Shown piece after piece: positions 31,783 through 39,646 of a stretch of DNA of 64,000 nt. Numbering within the stretch: the stretch's first letter is position 1; every line of letters begins with the position of its first letter. This stretch comes from Agaribacterium haliotis (GTDB taxonomy: Bacteria; Pseudomonadota; Gammaproteobacteria; Pseudomonadales; Cellvibrionaceae). Both the position numbers and the translations under genes were made by a program. The notes under the pieces are model-generated. The model searched no databases. It saw nothing but the letters and a program-made list of their open reading frames with translations, and was not told where the DNA came from. The stretch covers positions 124,001 through 188,000 of the forward strand of contig NZ_NKQJ01000009.1 in assembly GCF_002312815.1 (NCBI RefSeq), read 5' to 3'.

Positions 31783-32682
31783 TTGAAACTTAGTGAAACC
31801 CGCGGGCTGGTTGTTAGCCTTATTGTGCTGCTCGGCCAGCTTTTTCTCTCTACTCAGTCTCGTGCGGACGTATTAAGCTCGATACGGCCATTGCAATTGC
31901 TCGCAAGTGATTTAGCGCCGCAATCGGTGCGCAGCGATGCACTATTAGGCCCCAGTGACTCTCCTCACCATTATGCCTTAAAACCGCGTGACTTGTTGAA
32001 ACTGCAGCAGGCGGAGCTTTTTATTTGGGTTGGCCCCGAGTTTGAAAGCCTAATTGCCAAAGCGGTAGAGAAGCAGGTTGATGATCAACATTTGCTTACG
32101 CTAGACAAACTTGCTGATGCGGAACTGCATTCTGCAAATAAGCATTCTTCAAATAACCACGCCCATCAACACGGGCAGGAAACTCATCTGTGGTTGAGTT
32201 TTGTACACAGCCGGCAGTTTGCCGAGCGCATCGCTGAGAAGATGATTCAGCACTACCCTAAGCAGCAAGCACAGATTAAACAAAAGCTCGACAATTTACT
32301 CAGCGACTTAGATCGCGAATACCACCGGGCGAAGACTCTGTTTAGCAGTTCAGATAAGGCTTTTGCCGTTTATCACGATGCCTGGGGGCTCTATGTAAAC
32401 GAACTCGGCCTCAAACAGAAGTTTGCCGTGAATCAACTGCCCGATCAGCAGCTGCACGCGCGTCAGCTCTACGAACTAAAAACCCAGGCCCGGGGCTTGA
32501 GCTGTTTGATTGCCGATGTCGACGAGTTTCAGGCGGCGCAGAAATTGGCCGCGCGTATTGATATGCAGCTTGTTGAAGTAGATTTACTTGCGGCCCGTTT
32601 TTCAGTGCCGGCTGAGGGCAGTGCTTACGTTGCTTATATGAAGAGCATTGCCGATGGTTTTCAGCGCTGCATAGAGCTTTAG
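31783..32682 (+). CDS. znuA: Zinc ABC transporter substrate-binding protein ZnuA
   Basis: Periplasmic zinc-binding protein. It has 299 residues starting at TTG 31783 (KLSETRG); a hydrophobic signal peptide (VVSLIVLLGQLFLSTQSRA) follows. Zinc-site His residues are in SPHHYALKP, the short His-rich loop NNHAHQHGQETHLWLS, and VYHDAWGLY. The fold ends with YVAYMKSIADGFQRCIE. It is divergent from zur. A 50-bp repeat array lies downstream. Confidence 0.94.
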   Translation: MKLSETRGLVVSLIVLLGQLFLSTQSRADVLSSIRPLQLLASDLAPQSVRSDALLGPSDSPHHYALKPRDLLKLQQAELFIWVGPEFESLIAKAVEKQVDDQHLLTLDKLADAELHSANKHSSNNHAHQHGQETHLWLSFVHSRQFAERIAEKMIQHYPKQQAQIKQKLDNLLSDLDREYHRAKTLFSSSDKAFAVYHDAWGLYVNELGLKQKFAVNQLPDQQLHARQLYELKTQARGLSCLIADVDEFQAAQKLAARIDMQLVEVDLLAARFSVPAEGSAYVAYMKSIADGFQRCIEL

Positions 32683-32737
32683 CTCCGTATAGCCGGTTCT
32701 GCGTTGAGCTTGCTCTGCTTCTTTTTAGGTAGACACG

Positions 32738-32935
32738 CTCTAATCTCCGCGATTCCGCGAAATACCTTCATCCGTGGATATATGCTCTCCAATCATCCAT
32801 GATTCCGCGCTATACCATCCATCCATGGATATATGCGCTCCAATCATCCGTGATTCCACGCTATACCTTCATCCGTGGATATATGCGCTCCAATCATCCG
32901 TGATTCCGCGCTATACCATCCATCCATGGATATAA
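32738..32935. repeat. Four-copy tandem repeat, period about 50 bp, downstream of znuA
   Basis: Copies lie at 32738-32784 (degenerate), 32785-32835, 32836-32885 and 32886-32935. Each has the order CTCCAATC, ATCATCCxTGATTCC, CGCTATACC, ATCCxTGGATATATG. Two short inverted repeats recur in each unit (ATCA-N4-TGAT and ATCC-GT-GGAT or ATCCATGGAT). Copies 2 and 4 share CCATCCATCCATGG, copies 1 and 3 share CTTCATCCGTGG, so the array looks like a duplicated pair. There is no open reading frame through it and no unique spacers, so it is not CRISPR. Confidence 0.9.
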
Positions 32936-32966
32936 AAAAAGGCCCCGCATGTTGCCATGGGGGCCT
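32934..32966 (-). terminator. Hairpin terminator next to the repeat array
   Basis: The arms AGGCCCC and GGGGCCT flank a 13-base loop; on the minus strand a run of seven T follows. It could end minus-strand transcripts coming from the 94-residue gene, and its stem may also slow plus-strand transcription from znuA. Confidence 0.65.
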
Positions 32967-33197
32967 CTATAAAATTGCCTAAGTAGCACTACCAGCTCTA
33001 CTTGAGCAAGGGGGTGGGCTTTGCAGTACTACTCAGCTCTGCGCGGCCCGGAGACGTGGAGACGTATAACTCAACTTGACCTAGAAGGCAGTTGCCCTTC
33101 CTTGCATACACCTATAAATCTGGCTGCAAGAGGAAACTGAGTCGGTCGACCTCTGTTTCCCTTAAAAAACGCTACCGGGCGATCTCGCCCTGGGTGC
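32967..33197. other. Intergenic stretch with no supported gene
   Basis: With the array this makes about 515 bases without a gene. The part after 32966 holds only short inverted repeats, including GGGCGA-TC-TCGCCC at 33177-33190. I see no coding signal. Confidence 0.5.
33164..33190 (-). terminator. Weak terminator of the 94-residue secreted protein
   Basis: On the minus strand the perfect hairpin GGGCGA-GA-TCGCCC lies 7 bases past the stop codon and a run of six T follows after 7 more bases. The gap before the T run makes it a weak intrinsic terminator. Confidence 0.45.
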
Positions 33198-33482
33198 TTA
33201 ATTTGCTAAAGAAGCTTCTACTTTTTCAGCAATCAGCGCGTCGAGGTTGGCAGAGATCTCTGCATTCATTTGATCAACGCGTTTGTTTAATTCAGCGGTT
33301 TGATGAGCGGTGGCCTGGAATTTCAGGGGCTCGACTGACCAGCTTGTGCCGGCACCTTTGTCCGCCAGAGCGAGTTCAACTTTTTCAGCTTTCACTTCGC
33401 TAGAAGGATTTGGGGTACCAACCTCACCAGCCAGTACGCTATTCGCGGCAAATAAGACGCTGAGTACGGCTAAAAGTTTCAT
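33198..33482 (-). CDS. Small secreted protein of unknown function
   Basis: A protein of 94 residues with a clear signal peptide (MKLLAVLSVLFAANSVLA, cleavage before GEV), leaving a mature acidic protein of about 75 residues. The second half is a predicted amphipathic helix (TAELNKRVDQMNAEISANLDALIAEKVEASLAN). A ribosome-binding site (AAGGAG) precedes the ATG. I recognise no family. It is divergent from polA across a region with repeated GTTAC motifs. Confidence 0.75.
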   Translation of the reverse strand: MKLLAVLSVLFAANSVLAGEVGTPNPSSEVKAEKVELALADKGAGTSWSVEPLKFQATAHQTAELNKRVDQMNAEISANLDALIAEKVEASLAN

Positions 33483-33511
33483 CTAAAAATTCTCCTTGTG
33501 AGAGTTGGGTT

Positions 33512-33736
33512 GGTTACCGATGAGCTCGAATGTGAGCTTTCTCGTACAAGTTGTTACCTTGTGTTACCCATAGTAACGATTTTTTTGGTTATTGCAAGTG
33601 CGTTTTTTATGCAGGCTGGTATTTTTATAAGTTGAATCAACGTTACAGGCCTTATTTTGTGGGGTTCTGCGCAATTCGGTGCTCAAAATGTGATCTGTGT
33701 GACATTTAATCAATGTTACCGTTACAAGTGTTACCC
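33512..33736. promoter_or_regulatory. Cluster of GTTAC(C) motifs upstream of polA
   Basis: Within the 390-base gap between the secreted-protein gene and polA, GTTACC or GTTAC occurs six times on the plus strand (33513, 33553, 33563, 33715, 33721, 33730) plus one inverted copy that makes the palindrome GTTAC-N5-GTAAC at 33563-33577. The last three are spaced almost head to tail. This looks like a repeated operator for an unidentified regulator. No sigma-70 promoter is obvious. Confidence 0.45.
33686..33707. promoter_or_regulatory. CRP/Vfr-like binding site
   Basis: The 22-base element reads AAATGTGA-N6-TGACATTT, one base per half away from the CRP consensus AAATGTGA-N6-TCACATTT. It lies about 165 bases upstream of polA and 200 bases from the divergent secreted-protein gene, so the target is uncertain. 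Confidence 0.45.
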
Positions 33737-33872
33737 TTCTTTAGAAAAACAAATTCTATGCACACATTGCGCTGTTTCTGCACAGTTTTGTCTGTCATTT
33801 AATTTCGGTGCTCGGACTTAAACGCGCTTTTGTATATGCTTGCGCCTCCACTTACTAAGGCCTTCTCTTTTT

Positions 33873-36590
33873 ATGTCGCAAGCCCCTTTAATACTCGTAG
33901 ACGGTTCTTCTTATCTCTATCGCGCTTTTCACGCAATGTACAAAGCGGACCTGCGCAATGCTCAAGGCTTTCCAACCGGAGCAATTAGAGGAGTGGTGGC
34001 GATGCTCAAGCGGCTAGAGAAGGATTATCCCGAAAGCCCTGTTGCAGTTATTTTTGATGCAAAAGGTAAGACCTTTCGCGACGAGATTTACAGTGAATAC
34101 AAGGCGCAGCGCCCGCCGATGCCCGACGATTTGCGTGAGCAAGTTGAGCCGCTGCACAGCATTATTCGGGCGATGGGCTTACCGCTAATCATTGTTGAAG
34201 GTGTGGAGGCGGACGATGTTATCGGCACCTATGCGCGCCAAGCCAGTGACAAAGGTTTGCCGGTTGTTGTTTCGACAGGCGATAAAGATATGGCTCAGCT
34301 GGTCAATGAGCAAGTTACCCTGGTGAATACGATGACGGAAACCGTTATGGATATTGCCGGTGTCGAGCAAAAGTTTGGTATTGCTCCAGAACTTATTATC
34401 GACTTTCTCGCGCTAATGGGCGACAAAGTCGACAACATCCCCGGTGTTCCCGGGGTTGGAGAAAAAACCGCCCTGGCCTTATTGCAGGGTTTGGGTGGTC
34501 TCGACAGCATATACAGTCGCCTCGATGAAATTGCCAGCCTGGACTTTCGCGGCAGCAAGAGCATGGCCAAAAAGCTCGAGCAGCACAAAGACAGCGCCTA
34601 TCTCTCCTACGAATTGGCGACGATCAAAACTGACCTCGAGCTCGAGCAGGATGTGGAGCAGCTGCAGCCCGGGGCCGTCGACAAAGAGACCCTGCTGAGC
34701 TGGTTTACCGAGCTCGAATTTAAAACCTGGATTGATGAGTTAGAAAGTGGCGCCGATGGGCAGGTGGTTCAGGCTGAAGAAATCGACAAGCACTATGACT
34801 GTGTTTTAGATGAGGCATCGCTGCATGCTTGGGTAAAAAAGTTAAAGTCTGCCGAGCTGTTTGCGTTTGATACTGAAACTACCTCACTTAACTATATGCA
34901 AGCGAGAGTGGTTGGAGTCAGTTTTGCTGTAGAGCCAGGAGAGGCCGCCTATGTGCCATTTGCACACAGCTATGTCGGTGCTCCGGAACAGCTCAGCGAA
35001 GAGACGGTGTGGGCAGCTTTGAAACCTGTATTGGAAGATGCCAGCCTGGCTAAGCTTGGGCAGAACCTTAAATACGATAGGAACGTACTGCTAAACCACG
35101 GTATTGAGCTTCAAGGCATACGCCACGACACCATGCTTGAGAGCTACGTGTTAAACAGCAGCGCCGGGCGCCACGATATGGACAGCTTGGCTGAGCGTAT
35201 TCTCGGTTTGAAGACAATTCACTTCGAAGATATTGCCGGTAAGGGTGTGAAACAACTGACCTTTGATCAAATCGATCTTGAGCAGGCCGCTCCTTATGCC
35301 GCCGAAGATGCCGATATCACCTTGCGTTTACACTTAAAACTTTATGAAGCCTTAGAAAAAGAGCCGGATTTACTCGCTCTCTACGAAGAGCTTGAGCGGC
35401 CCCTGCTCGAAGTGTTGAGCCGCACCGAACGCAATGGCGCCTTGCTCGATTCTGATCAGCTGCGCCTGCAAAGCCAGCAACATGCAGCGCGCATGCAAGA
35501 GATTGAAGCCAAGGTCTACGAACTGGCCGGAGAAGAATTTAATCTGGCGTCCACCAAACAGCTCGGCGCTATTTTATTTGATAAGCTCGGCTTGCCGGTA
35601 ATTAAAAAAACCAAGAAGGGCGCGCCGTCGACGGCTGAAGAAGTCCTGCAGGAACTGGCGTTGGATTACGAGCTGCCTGCACAGATTATGCAGTTTCGCG
35701 CTTTAGCCAAGTTAAAAAGCACTTACACGGATAAGCTGCCAACGCTGGTCGATGCCGAGGGCCGCGTGCACACATCCTATCACCAGGCGGTTACCAGCAC
35801 TGGGCGCTTGAGCTCCAGCGACCCCAACCTGCAAAACATTCCTATCAAAACAGAAGAGGGGCGGCGCATACGCCAGGCCTTTATCGCTCGGCCGGGTTAC
35901 AAAATCGTCGCGGCCGATTACAGCCAAATTGAATTGCGCATCATGGCGCATTTAAGTGCTGACAAAGGCCTTTGCTCGGCGTTTGAGCAGGGCCTCGATA
36001 TTCACCGAGCTACCGCTGCCGAAGTGTTTGATGTGGCACTGGATGAGGTAAGTGTTGAACAGCGGCGCAATGCCAAAGCAATCAACTTTGGTTTAATTTA
36101 CGGCATGAGTGCCTTTGGTTTGGCCAAACAGCTGCATATCAGTCGAGTCGATGCGCAGTTGTATATAGATACCTATTTTGCCCGCTACCCCGGTGTCGCC
36201 GACTATATGGACAATATCAAAGTCAAAGCGGCGGAGCAGGGCTGGGTTGAAACCATTAAAGGCCGCCGCTTGTATTTGCCCGAGATTAACGCACGCAACG
36301 GCATGCGCCGGCAGGCGGCGGAGCGGCTTGCGATCAACGCGCCGATGCAAGGAAGTGCCGCGGATATTATCAAGCTGGCCATGCTCGAAGTGGATCAATG
36401 GCTGCAGCAAAGTACAGTTGATGCCAATTTGATTATGCAGGTACACGATGAACTGGTACTTGAGGTCGCCGAAACCCAGCTGGAAGAAGTTAAAGACAAA
36501 CTCTGTGCACTGATGAGCTCAGCGATAGAGTTAAGTGTGCCGCTGTTGGTCGAAGCCGGGTCCGGTGACAACTGGGATGAAGCGCATTAA
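33873..36590 (+). CDS. polA: DNA polymerase I
   Basis: Repair and Okazaki-fragment polymerase. From the ATG at 33873 it has 905 residues (E. coli 928). Order: N-terminal 5'-3' flap exonuclease ([53 protein letters not shown]), a 3'-5' exonuclease with its acidic residues kept ([36 protein letters not shown]), then the polymerase domain ([15 protein letters not shown], motif [16 protein letters not shown], motif [17 protein letters not shown], motif [12 protein letters not shown]). All three activities look intact. engB, cytochrome c4 and dsbA follow as in Pseudomonas. Confidence 0.98.
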   Translation: MSQAPLILVDGSSYLYRAFHAMYKADLRNAQGFPTGAIRGVVAMLKRLEKDYPESPVAVIFDAKGKTFRDEIYSEYKAQRPPMPDDLREQVEPLHSIIRAMGLPLIIVEGVEADDVIGTYARQASDKGLPVVVSTGDKDMAQLVNEQVTLVNTMTETVMDIAGVEQKFGIAPELIIDFLALMGDKVDNIPGVPGVGEKTALALLQGLGGLDSIYSRLDEIASLDFRGSKSMAKKLEQHKDSAYLSYELATIKTDLELEQDVEQLQPGAVDKETLLSWFTELEFKTWIDELESGADGQVVQAEEIDKHYDCVLDEASLHAWVKKLKSAELFAFDTETTSLNYMQARVVGVSFAVEPGEAAYVPFAHSYVGAPEQLSEETVWAALKPVLEDASLAKLGQNLKYDRNVLLNHGIELQGIRHDTMLESYVLNSSAGRHDMDSLAERILGLKTIHFEDIAGKGVKQLTFDQIDLEQAAPYAAEDADITLRLHLKLYEALEKEPDLLALYEELERPLLEVLSRTERNGALLDSDQLRLQSQQHAARMQEIEAKVYELAGEEFNLASTKQLGAILFDKLGLPVIKKTKKGAPSTAEEVLQELALDYELPAQIMQFRALAKLKSTYTDKLPTLVDAEGRVHTSYHQAVTSTGRLSSSDPNLQNIPIKTEEGRRIRQAFIARPGYKIVAADYSQIELRIMAHLSADKGLCSAFEQGLDIHRATAAEVFDVALDEVSVEQRRNAKAINFGLIYGMSAFGLAKQLHISRVDAQLYIDTYFARYPGVADYMDNIKVKAAEQGWVETIKGRRLYLPEINARNGMRRQAAERLAINAPMQGSAADIIKLAMLEVDQWLQQSTVDANLIMQVHDELVLEVAETQLEEVKDKLCALMSSAIELSVPLLVEAGSGDNWDEAH

Positions 36591-36606
36591 TTTTTTAAAA
36601 AGAAGT

Positions 36607-36633
36607 GAACTTTTCTCAGCGGCAGCTATCTGA
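36607..36633 (+). promoter_or_regulatory. Sigma-E/AlgU (RpoE-type) promoter
   Basis: GAACTT at 36607-36612 and TCTGA at 36629-36633 are separated by exactly 16 bases, matching the known sigma-E/sigma-22 consensus GAACTT-N16/17-TCTGA. It starts 17 bases after the polA stop and points at the small-RNA candidate. Confidence 0.85.
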
Positions 36634-36638
36634 GTAAG

Positions 36639-36719
36639 CAGAACATGAAGTTTCTCCATGACTTCGTGTACTTCCCCCCAAAGTAAGCTTTAGCTCGCGC
36701 CAAAAACGCGGGCTTTTTT
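36639..36719 (+). ncRNA. Candidate envelope-stress small RNA (Spot 42/ErsA position)
   Basis: A transcript of about 80 bases is predicted from the sigma-E promoter to an intrinsic terminator. Its 5' part folds into a 9-bp stem (36643-36651 ACATGAAGT with 36661-36669 ACTTCGTGT). A single-stranded C-rich stretch CTTCCCCCC (36671-36679) follows, resembling an anti-Shine-Dalgarno seed. It ends with the terminator AGCTCGCG/CGCGGGCT and T6 (36692-36719). It lies between polA and engB, the place of Spot 42 in E. coli and of the AlgU-dependent ErsA in Pseudomonas. The primary sequence is not obviously that of Spot 42. No start codon with a ribosome-binding site gives a peptide here. The exact 5' end is inferred. 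Confidence 0.75.
36692..36719 (+). terminator. Rho-independent terminator of the small RNA and polA
   Basis: AGCTCGCG and CGCGGGCT pair (one G-T) around CCAAAAA, followed by TTTTTT. It ends both polA readthrough transcripts and the small-RNA candidate. Confidence 0.85.
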
Positions 36720-36721
36720 AT

Positions 36722-36970
36722 GCCTACAGGAAGTAGGTACTGAGCGCTTGCACGGATGCAAATGAGCGGTGCCTACAGGAACTCAGGTACTGAGCGGTTG
36801 CAAGGATGCAAATGAGCGGTGCCTACAGGAACTCAGGTACTGAGCGGTTGCAAGGATGCAAAAGAGCGGTGCCTACAGGAACTCAGGTAATGAGCGCTTG
36901 CAAGGACGCAAAAGAGCGGTGCCTACAGGAACTTAGGTACTGAGCCGCTTGCAAGGATGCAAAAGAGCGC
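36722..36970. repeat. Five-copy tandem repeat, period 50 bp, downstream of polA
   Basis: Copies start at 36722, 36771, 36821, 36871 and 36921, each beginning GCCTACAGGAA; the last is partial. The unit contains two perfect small hairpins, CTCAG-GTA-CTGAG and TTGCA-AGGA-TGCAA, joined by AGCGGT, and copies differ at only a few positions. It starts right after the small-RNA terminator. No open reading frame is kept across copies. The sequence is unrelated to the znuA array but shares its 50-bp period and its two-hairpin plan. Confidence 0.92.
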
Positions 36971-37120
36971 AATAAAAGCTCGTTTTTGCGCTTAATCAAG
37001 CAATATTCTCTGCCGGGCGCTGCTTTAAAAACTGTCTCCAACGCAGTGATGTGGATCAAAACTCAAATTGACAGTGTAACTAGCATCAACTGCACAAATA
37101 TTGAGTTTGGAGATTTAGAG

Positions 37121-37270
37121 ATGCACGTCCCATATTACGGAGAGCAGCAAGAGGCGCAGGCCGTTATCGCTCAGTTGGCCGCCGAACAAGTACAGCGAGA
37201 AGAGCAAGACCAAGAGCAGCACAACGACGAAGCCATCAGTGTTGCCAACGAACTGTTGTACTGCGTGTAA
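37121..37270 (+). CDS. Small acidic protein of unknown function
   Basis: A 49-residue reading frame from an ATG with GGAG eight bases upstream (MHVPYYGEQQEAQAV...). The middle is Gln/Glu-rich (REEQDQEQHNDE) and probably helical. The frame stays open to 36986 but without a convincing start. It converges on engB with 6 bases between the stops. I recognise no family; the good ribosome-binding site is the main support. Confidence 0.5.
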   Translation: MHVPYYGEQQEAQAVIAQLAAEQVQREEQDQEQHNDEAISVANELLYCV

Positions 37271-37276
37271 CACGGC

Positions 37277-37909
37277 TTAGTTTTCGTCAAACAGACCTTC
37301 TACCATCATCCAGCTGGCAATGCGCTGCTCAAGCTTGTCGACACCGTCGCCCTTGAGCGATGAAAATGTCTGTGCGCTGACAAGGTCTTCAACTTGAGCT
37401 TCGCGAAGCTTCTTCTCAACTTCCAACAGCGTATTTTTGGCGGCGCCGCGTTTTAGCTTGTCGCTTTTGGTTAGCAAGATGTGGCTCGGCAGCTCGGCTT
37501 CAACGGCCCAGTTTAAGATCATCACGTCACCTTCTTGCAGCGGGTGGCGGATATCCATAACAATAATCAGCCCCTGCAAACTCTCTCGTTTTTGCAGGTA
37601 CTCACTCATATTTTTTTCCCAGGCTTTTTTCATTGCCAAAGGCACTTTGGCAAAACCGTAGCCAGGCAGGTCGACCAAGCGTAAATCTTCGCTTTTATTG
37701 AGGTTGAAATAGTTGATCAGTTGGGTTCGGCCCGGGGTTTTACTGGTGCGAGCGAGCTTGCCGTTGCGTGTGAGCTTGTTTAAGGCACTGCTTTTGCCGG
37801 CGTTTGAACGCCCCGCAAAGGCAACTTCAACGCCGGTTTCGGCCGGACATTCACGAATTGACGGCGCGCTGGTTAAATATTGCGCAGATTGAAACTTAAT
37901 CTTGGACAT
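37277..37909 (-). CDS. engB: Ribosome biogenesis GTPase EngB/YsxC/YihA
   Basis: Essential GTPase for late assembly of the 50S subunit. It has 210 residues. G1 is [10 protein letters not shown]3 is [11 protein letters not shown]4 is LTKSDKL and G5 lies near TFSSLKGDG. It converges with the polA block and is divergent from the cytochrome c4 gene, as in Pseudomonas. Confidence 0.96.
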   Translation of the reverse strand: MSKIKFQSAQYLTSAPSIRECPAETGVEVAFAGRSNAGKSSALNKLTRNGKLARTSKTPGRTQLINYFNLNKSEDLRLVDLPGYGFAKVPLAMKKAWEKNMSEYLQKRESLQGLIIVMDIRHPLQEGDVMILNWAVEAELPSHILLTKSDKLKRGAAKNTLLEVEKKLREAQVEDLVSAQTFSSLKGDGVDKLEQRIASWMMVEGLFDEN

Positions 37910-37946
37910 GCGGGTCGAGGGCTTAGCCGTATCGGTCAGGGCGGTA

Positions 37947-37952
37947 TATAAT
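37947..37952 (+). promoter_or_regulatory. Possible -10 element for the cytochrome c4 gene
   Basis: A perfect TATAAT lies 88 bases upstream of the cytochrome c4 ATG in the engB/c4 divergent gap. The -35 region at 17-bp spacing is poor, so the assignment is tentative. Confidence 0.3.
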
Positions 37953-38040
37953 GCGGTCCAAGCTATAAAAATGAAAGCAGAGTCGCTGCAACAGCGGCTG
38001 TGGAAGAACCGATTTCCTTTATTAAGAGCGTCTAGATTCG

Positions 38041-38688
38041 ATGAAAAACAAACTCTTTGCTTCTTTGCTAAGCGCAGGCCTGCTGATGTCTGCTACATCT
38101 GCCATGGCTGCCGGCGACGCAGCAAAAGGCGAAGCAATGGCCGCGCCCTGCGCAGCTTGTCACGGTAGCGACGGCAACAGCCCTTCTCCGATGTTCCCTA
38201 AAATTGCGGGCCTCGGTGAGAAGTACCTCACTAACCAGTTAAAGATGATCCGCGATGGTGAGCGCAATATCCCAGAGATGGTGGGCCAGCTCGACGGCAA
38301 AAGTGATCAGCAACTCGCCGATATGGCCGCGTTTTTCAGCAGCAAAAGCACTCAGTTGGCCGGAGCCAAAGATGCAGAGTTAAAGCTTAATTCGGGTGAA
38401 GTGGTCAGCGCACTTGAGTTTGGTGAGCAGGTGTATCGCGCCGGCAATCTCGAAACCAAGGTGCCGGCCTGTACCGGTTGCCACAGCCCGCGTGGCCAGG
38501 GCAATCCGCCTGCCGGTTTCCCTCGTTTGAGCGGCCAGTACGCGGAGTACATTGAAAAGCAATTGCTGGCTTTCCGTTCCGGTGAGCGTTCGACCGATGG
38601 CGAAGCGAAAATTATGCGCTCTGTTGCGGAACATATGAGCGATGCTGAGATCAAAGCCGTTTCAGCTTATATCTCCGGTCTCTACTGA
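38041..38688 (+). CDS. Dihaem cytochrome c4
   Basis: Periplasmic electron carrier with two haem c domains. The 215 residues have a signal peptide (cleavage near AMA-AGD, residue 23) and two CXXCH sites: CAACH at 37-41 and CTGCH at 144-148, each followed by a Met-containing segment ([24 protein letters not shown]) that supplies the second ligand. It is a likely donor to the terminal oxidase in the same window. Its own terminator follows. Confidence 0.95.
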   Translation: MKNKLFASLLSAGLLMSATSAMAAGDAAKGEAMAAPCAACHGSDGNSPSPMFPKIAGLGEKYLTNQLKMIRDGERNIPEMVGQLDGKSDQQLADMAAFFSSKSTQLAGAKDAELKLNSGEVVSALEFGEQVYRAGNLETKVPACTGCHSPRGQGNPPAGFPRLSGQYAEYIEKQLLAFRSGERSTDGEAKIMRSVAEHMSDAEIKAVSAYISGLY

Positions 38689-38707
38689 GTCTAAGATATA
38701 ACTCACA

Positions 38708-38732
38708 AATGCCCGCTAAAGCGGGCATTTTT
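38708..38732 (+). terminator. Rho-independent terminator after cytochrome c4
   Basis: AAATGCCCGC-TAAA-GCGGGCATTT with a T run, about 20 bases after the stop codon. Confidence 0.92.
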
Positions 38733-38804
38733 ATGTTCAGCTTGACGTCATTTAGCTTATTTATATTTATACTCAAGCGCTAAACCTAAGATTCAGGAGT
38801 CCCT

Positions 38805-39482
38805 ATGCGTTATTGGATGTTGTTGCTTGGTTTTTTTGTCTCTCTAGCCGCCTGTGCTGAAGACAAAAGCTCGGCCATAGCTGCGGAAAAATATGTTGAA
38901 AACAAACACTACACCAAGCTTCTAGCGCCAGTACCCACGATTGTTGGCGAAGACAAAGTTGAAGTGACCGAGGTGTTTCGTTTTGGTTGCCCCGCCTGCG
39001 CACGCTTTGAAGTCGCTGCGAAAAAGTGGTCTGAGAGAAAAGCCGATTACGTCGAGCTGGTGAAAAACCCGGTAGTTTGGAACAAAGACACCAAAATTCG
39101 CGCGCAAGTTTATTTCACTGGTAAAAAGCTCGGTGTGGGCCAGGAAACCGCCGATGCGATGTTTGCAGCGATTCACAACAAGGCCAGTGATCCAAAGGCC
39201 GCTTATAAAGCGCTGTTAAAAGAAGACGATATTTTTGCCATGTTTGAAAGCCTCGGTGTCGAGCGCGAAAAAGCTGAAAAAATGTACAACAACTGGACGG
39301 TAAAAAGCATGGTTAACCAGGCCGATGGCCGTGCGCGCGCCTTTGCTATTGCCGGTACACCAGAGATCTTTGTTGATGGCCGCTATCGCATTACCACGTC
39401 TATGGCTGGAAGCTATGAGCAAATGCTCGATATTGCCAGCTGGCTTGCCGCTAAAATTGCCGCAGAGCGCGGTATTCAATAA
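38805..39482 (+). CDS. dsbA: Thiol:disulfide interchange protein DsbA, CPAC active site
   Basis: Periplasmic oxidase that forms disulfide bonds. The 225 residues have a thioredoxin fold with an inserted helical domain; the active site FRFGCPACARFE has C62 and C65, and the cis-Pro loop is AGTPEIFVDGRY. The usual DsbA dipeptide is PH (CPHC); here it is PA, which should change the redox potential. The N-terminus MRYWMLLLGFFVSLAACAED ends in a good lipobox (LAAC, C17), so the protein may be lipid-anchored rather than soluble. The position after cytochrome c4 is as in Pseudomonas. It has its own terminator. Confidence 0.92.
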   Translation: MRYWMLLLGFFVSLAACAEDKSSAIAAEKYVENKHYTKLLAPVPTIVGEDKVEVTEVFRFGCPACARFEVAAKKWSERKADYVELVKNPVVWNKDTKIRAQVYFTGKKLGVGQETADAMFAAIHNKASDPKAAYKALLKEDDIFAMFESLGVEREKAEKMYNNWTVKSMVNQADGRARAFAIAGTPEIFVDGRYRITTSMAGSYEQMLDIASWLAAKIAAERGIQ

Positions 39483-39517
39483 GCGCTGCACCCTTTGTAC
39501 TGAACCTTGTGTACCGA

Positions 39518-39546
39518 AAAAGCCGCGCTTGTCGCGGCTTTTTTGT
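39518..39546 (+). terminator. Rho-independent terminator after dsbA
   Basis: AAAAAGCCGCG-CTTGT-CGCGGCTTTTTT, about 35 bases after the stop codon. Confidence 0.92.
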
Positions 39547-39646
39547 GCCCACTGTTTGAGTATTTACGTGTTGTATTTGAGTTGCTACAGGCAGCAAGCC
39601 CTGATCTGGGCTAAAACTTATTAAGTTAAGTTTCGCTAGGTGGGCC

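Noticed and set aside
32738-32935. CRISPR array
   Set aside because: Units are contiguous with no unique spacers and no cas genes are near. The same applies to the array at 36722-36970.
36986-37120. Extension of the 49-residue frame to the left
   Set aside because: The only starts are TTG or ATG codons without ribosome-binding sites, and the extension begins at the end of the repeat array.
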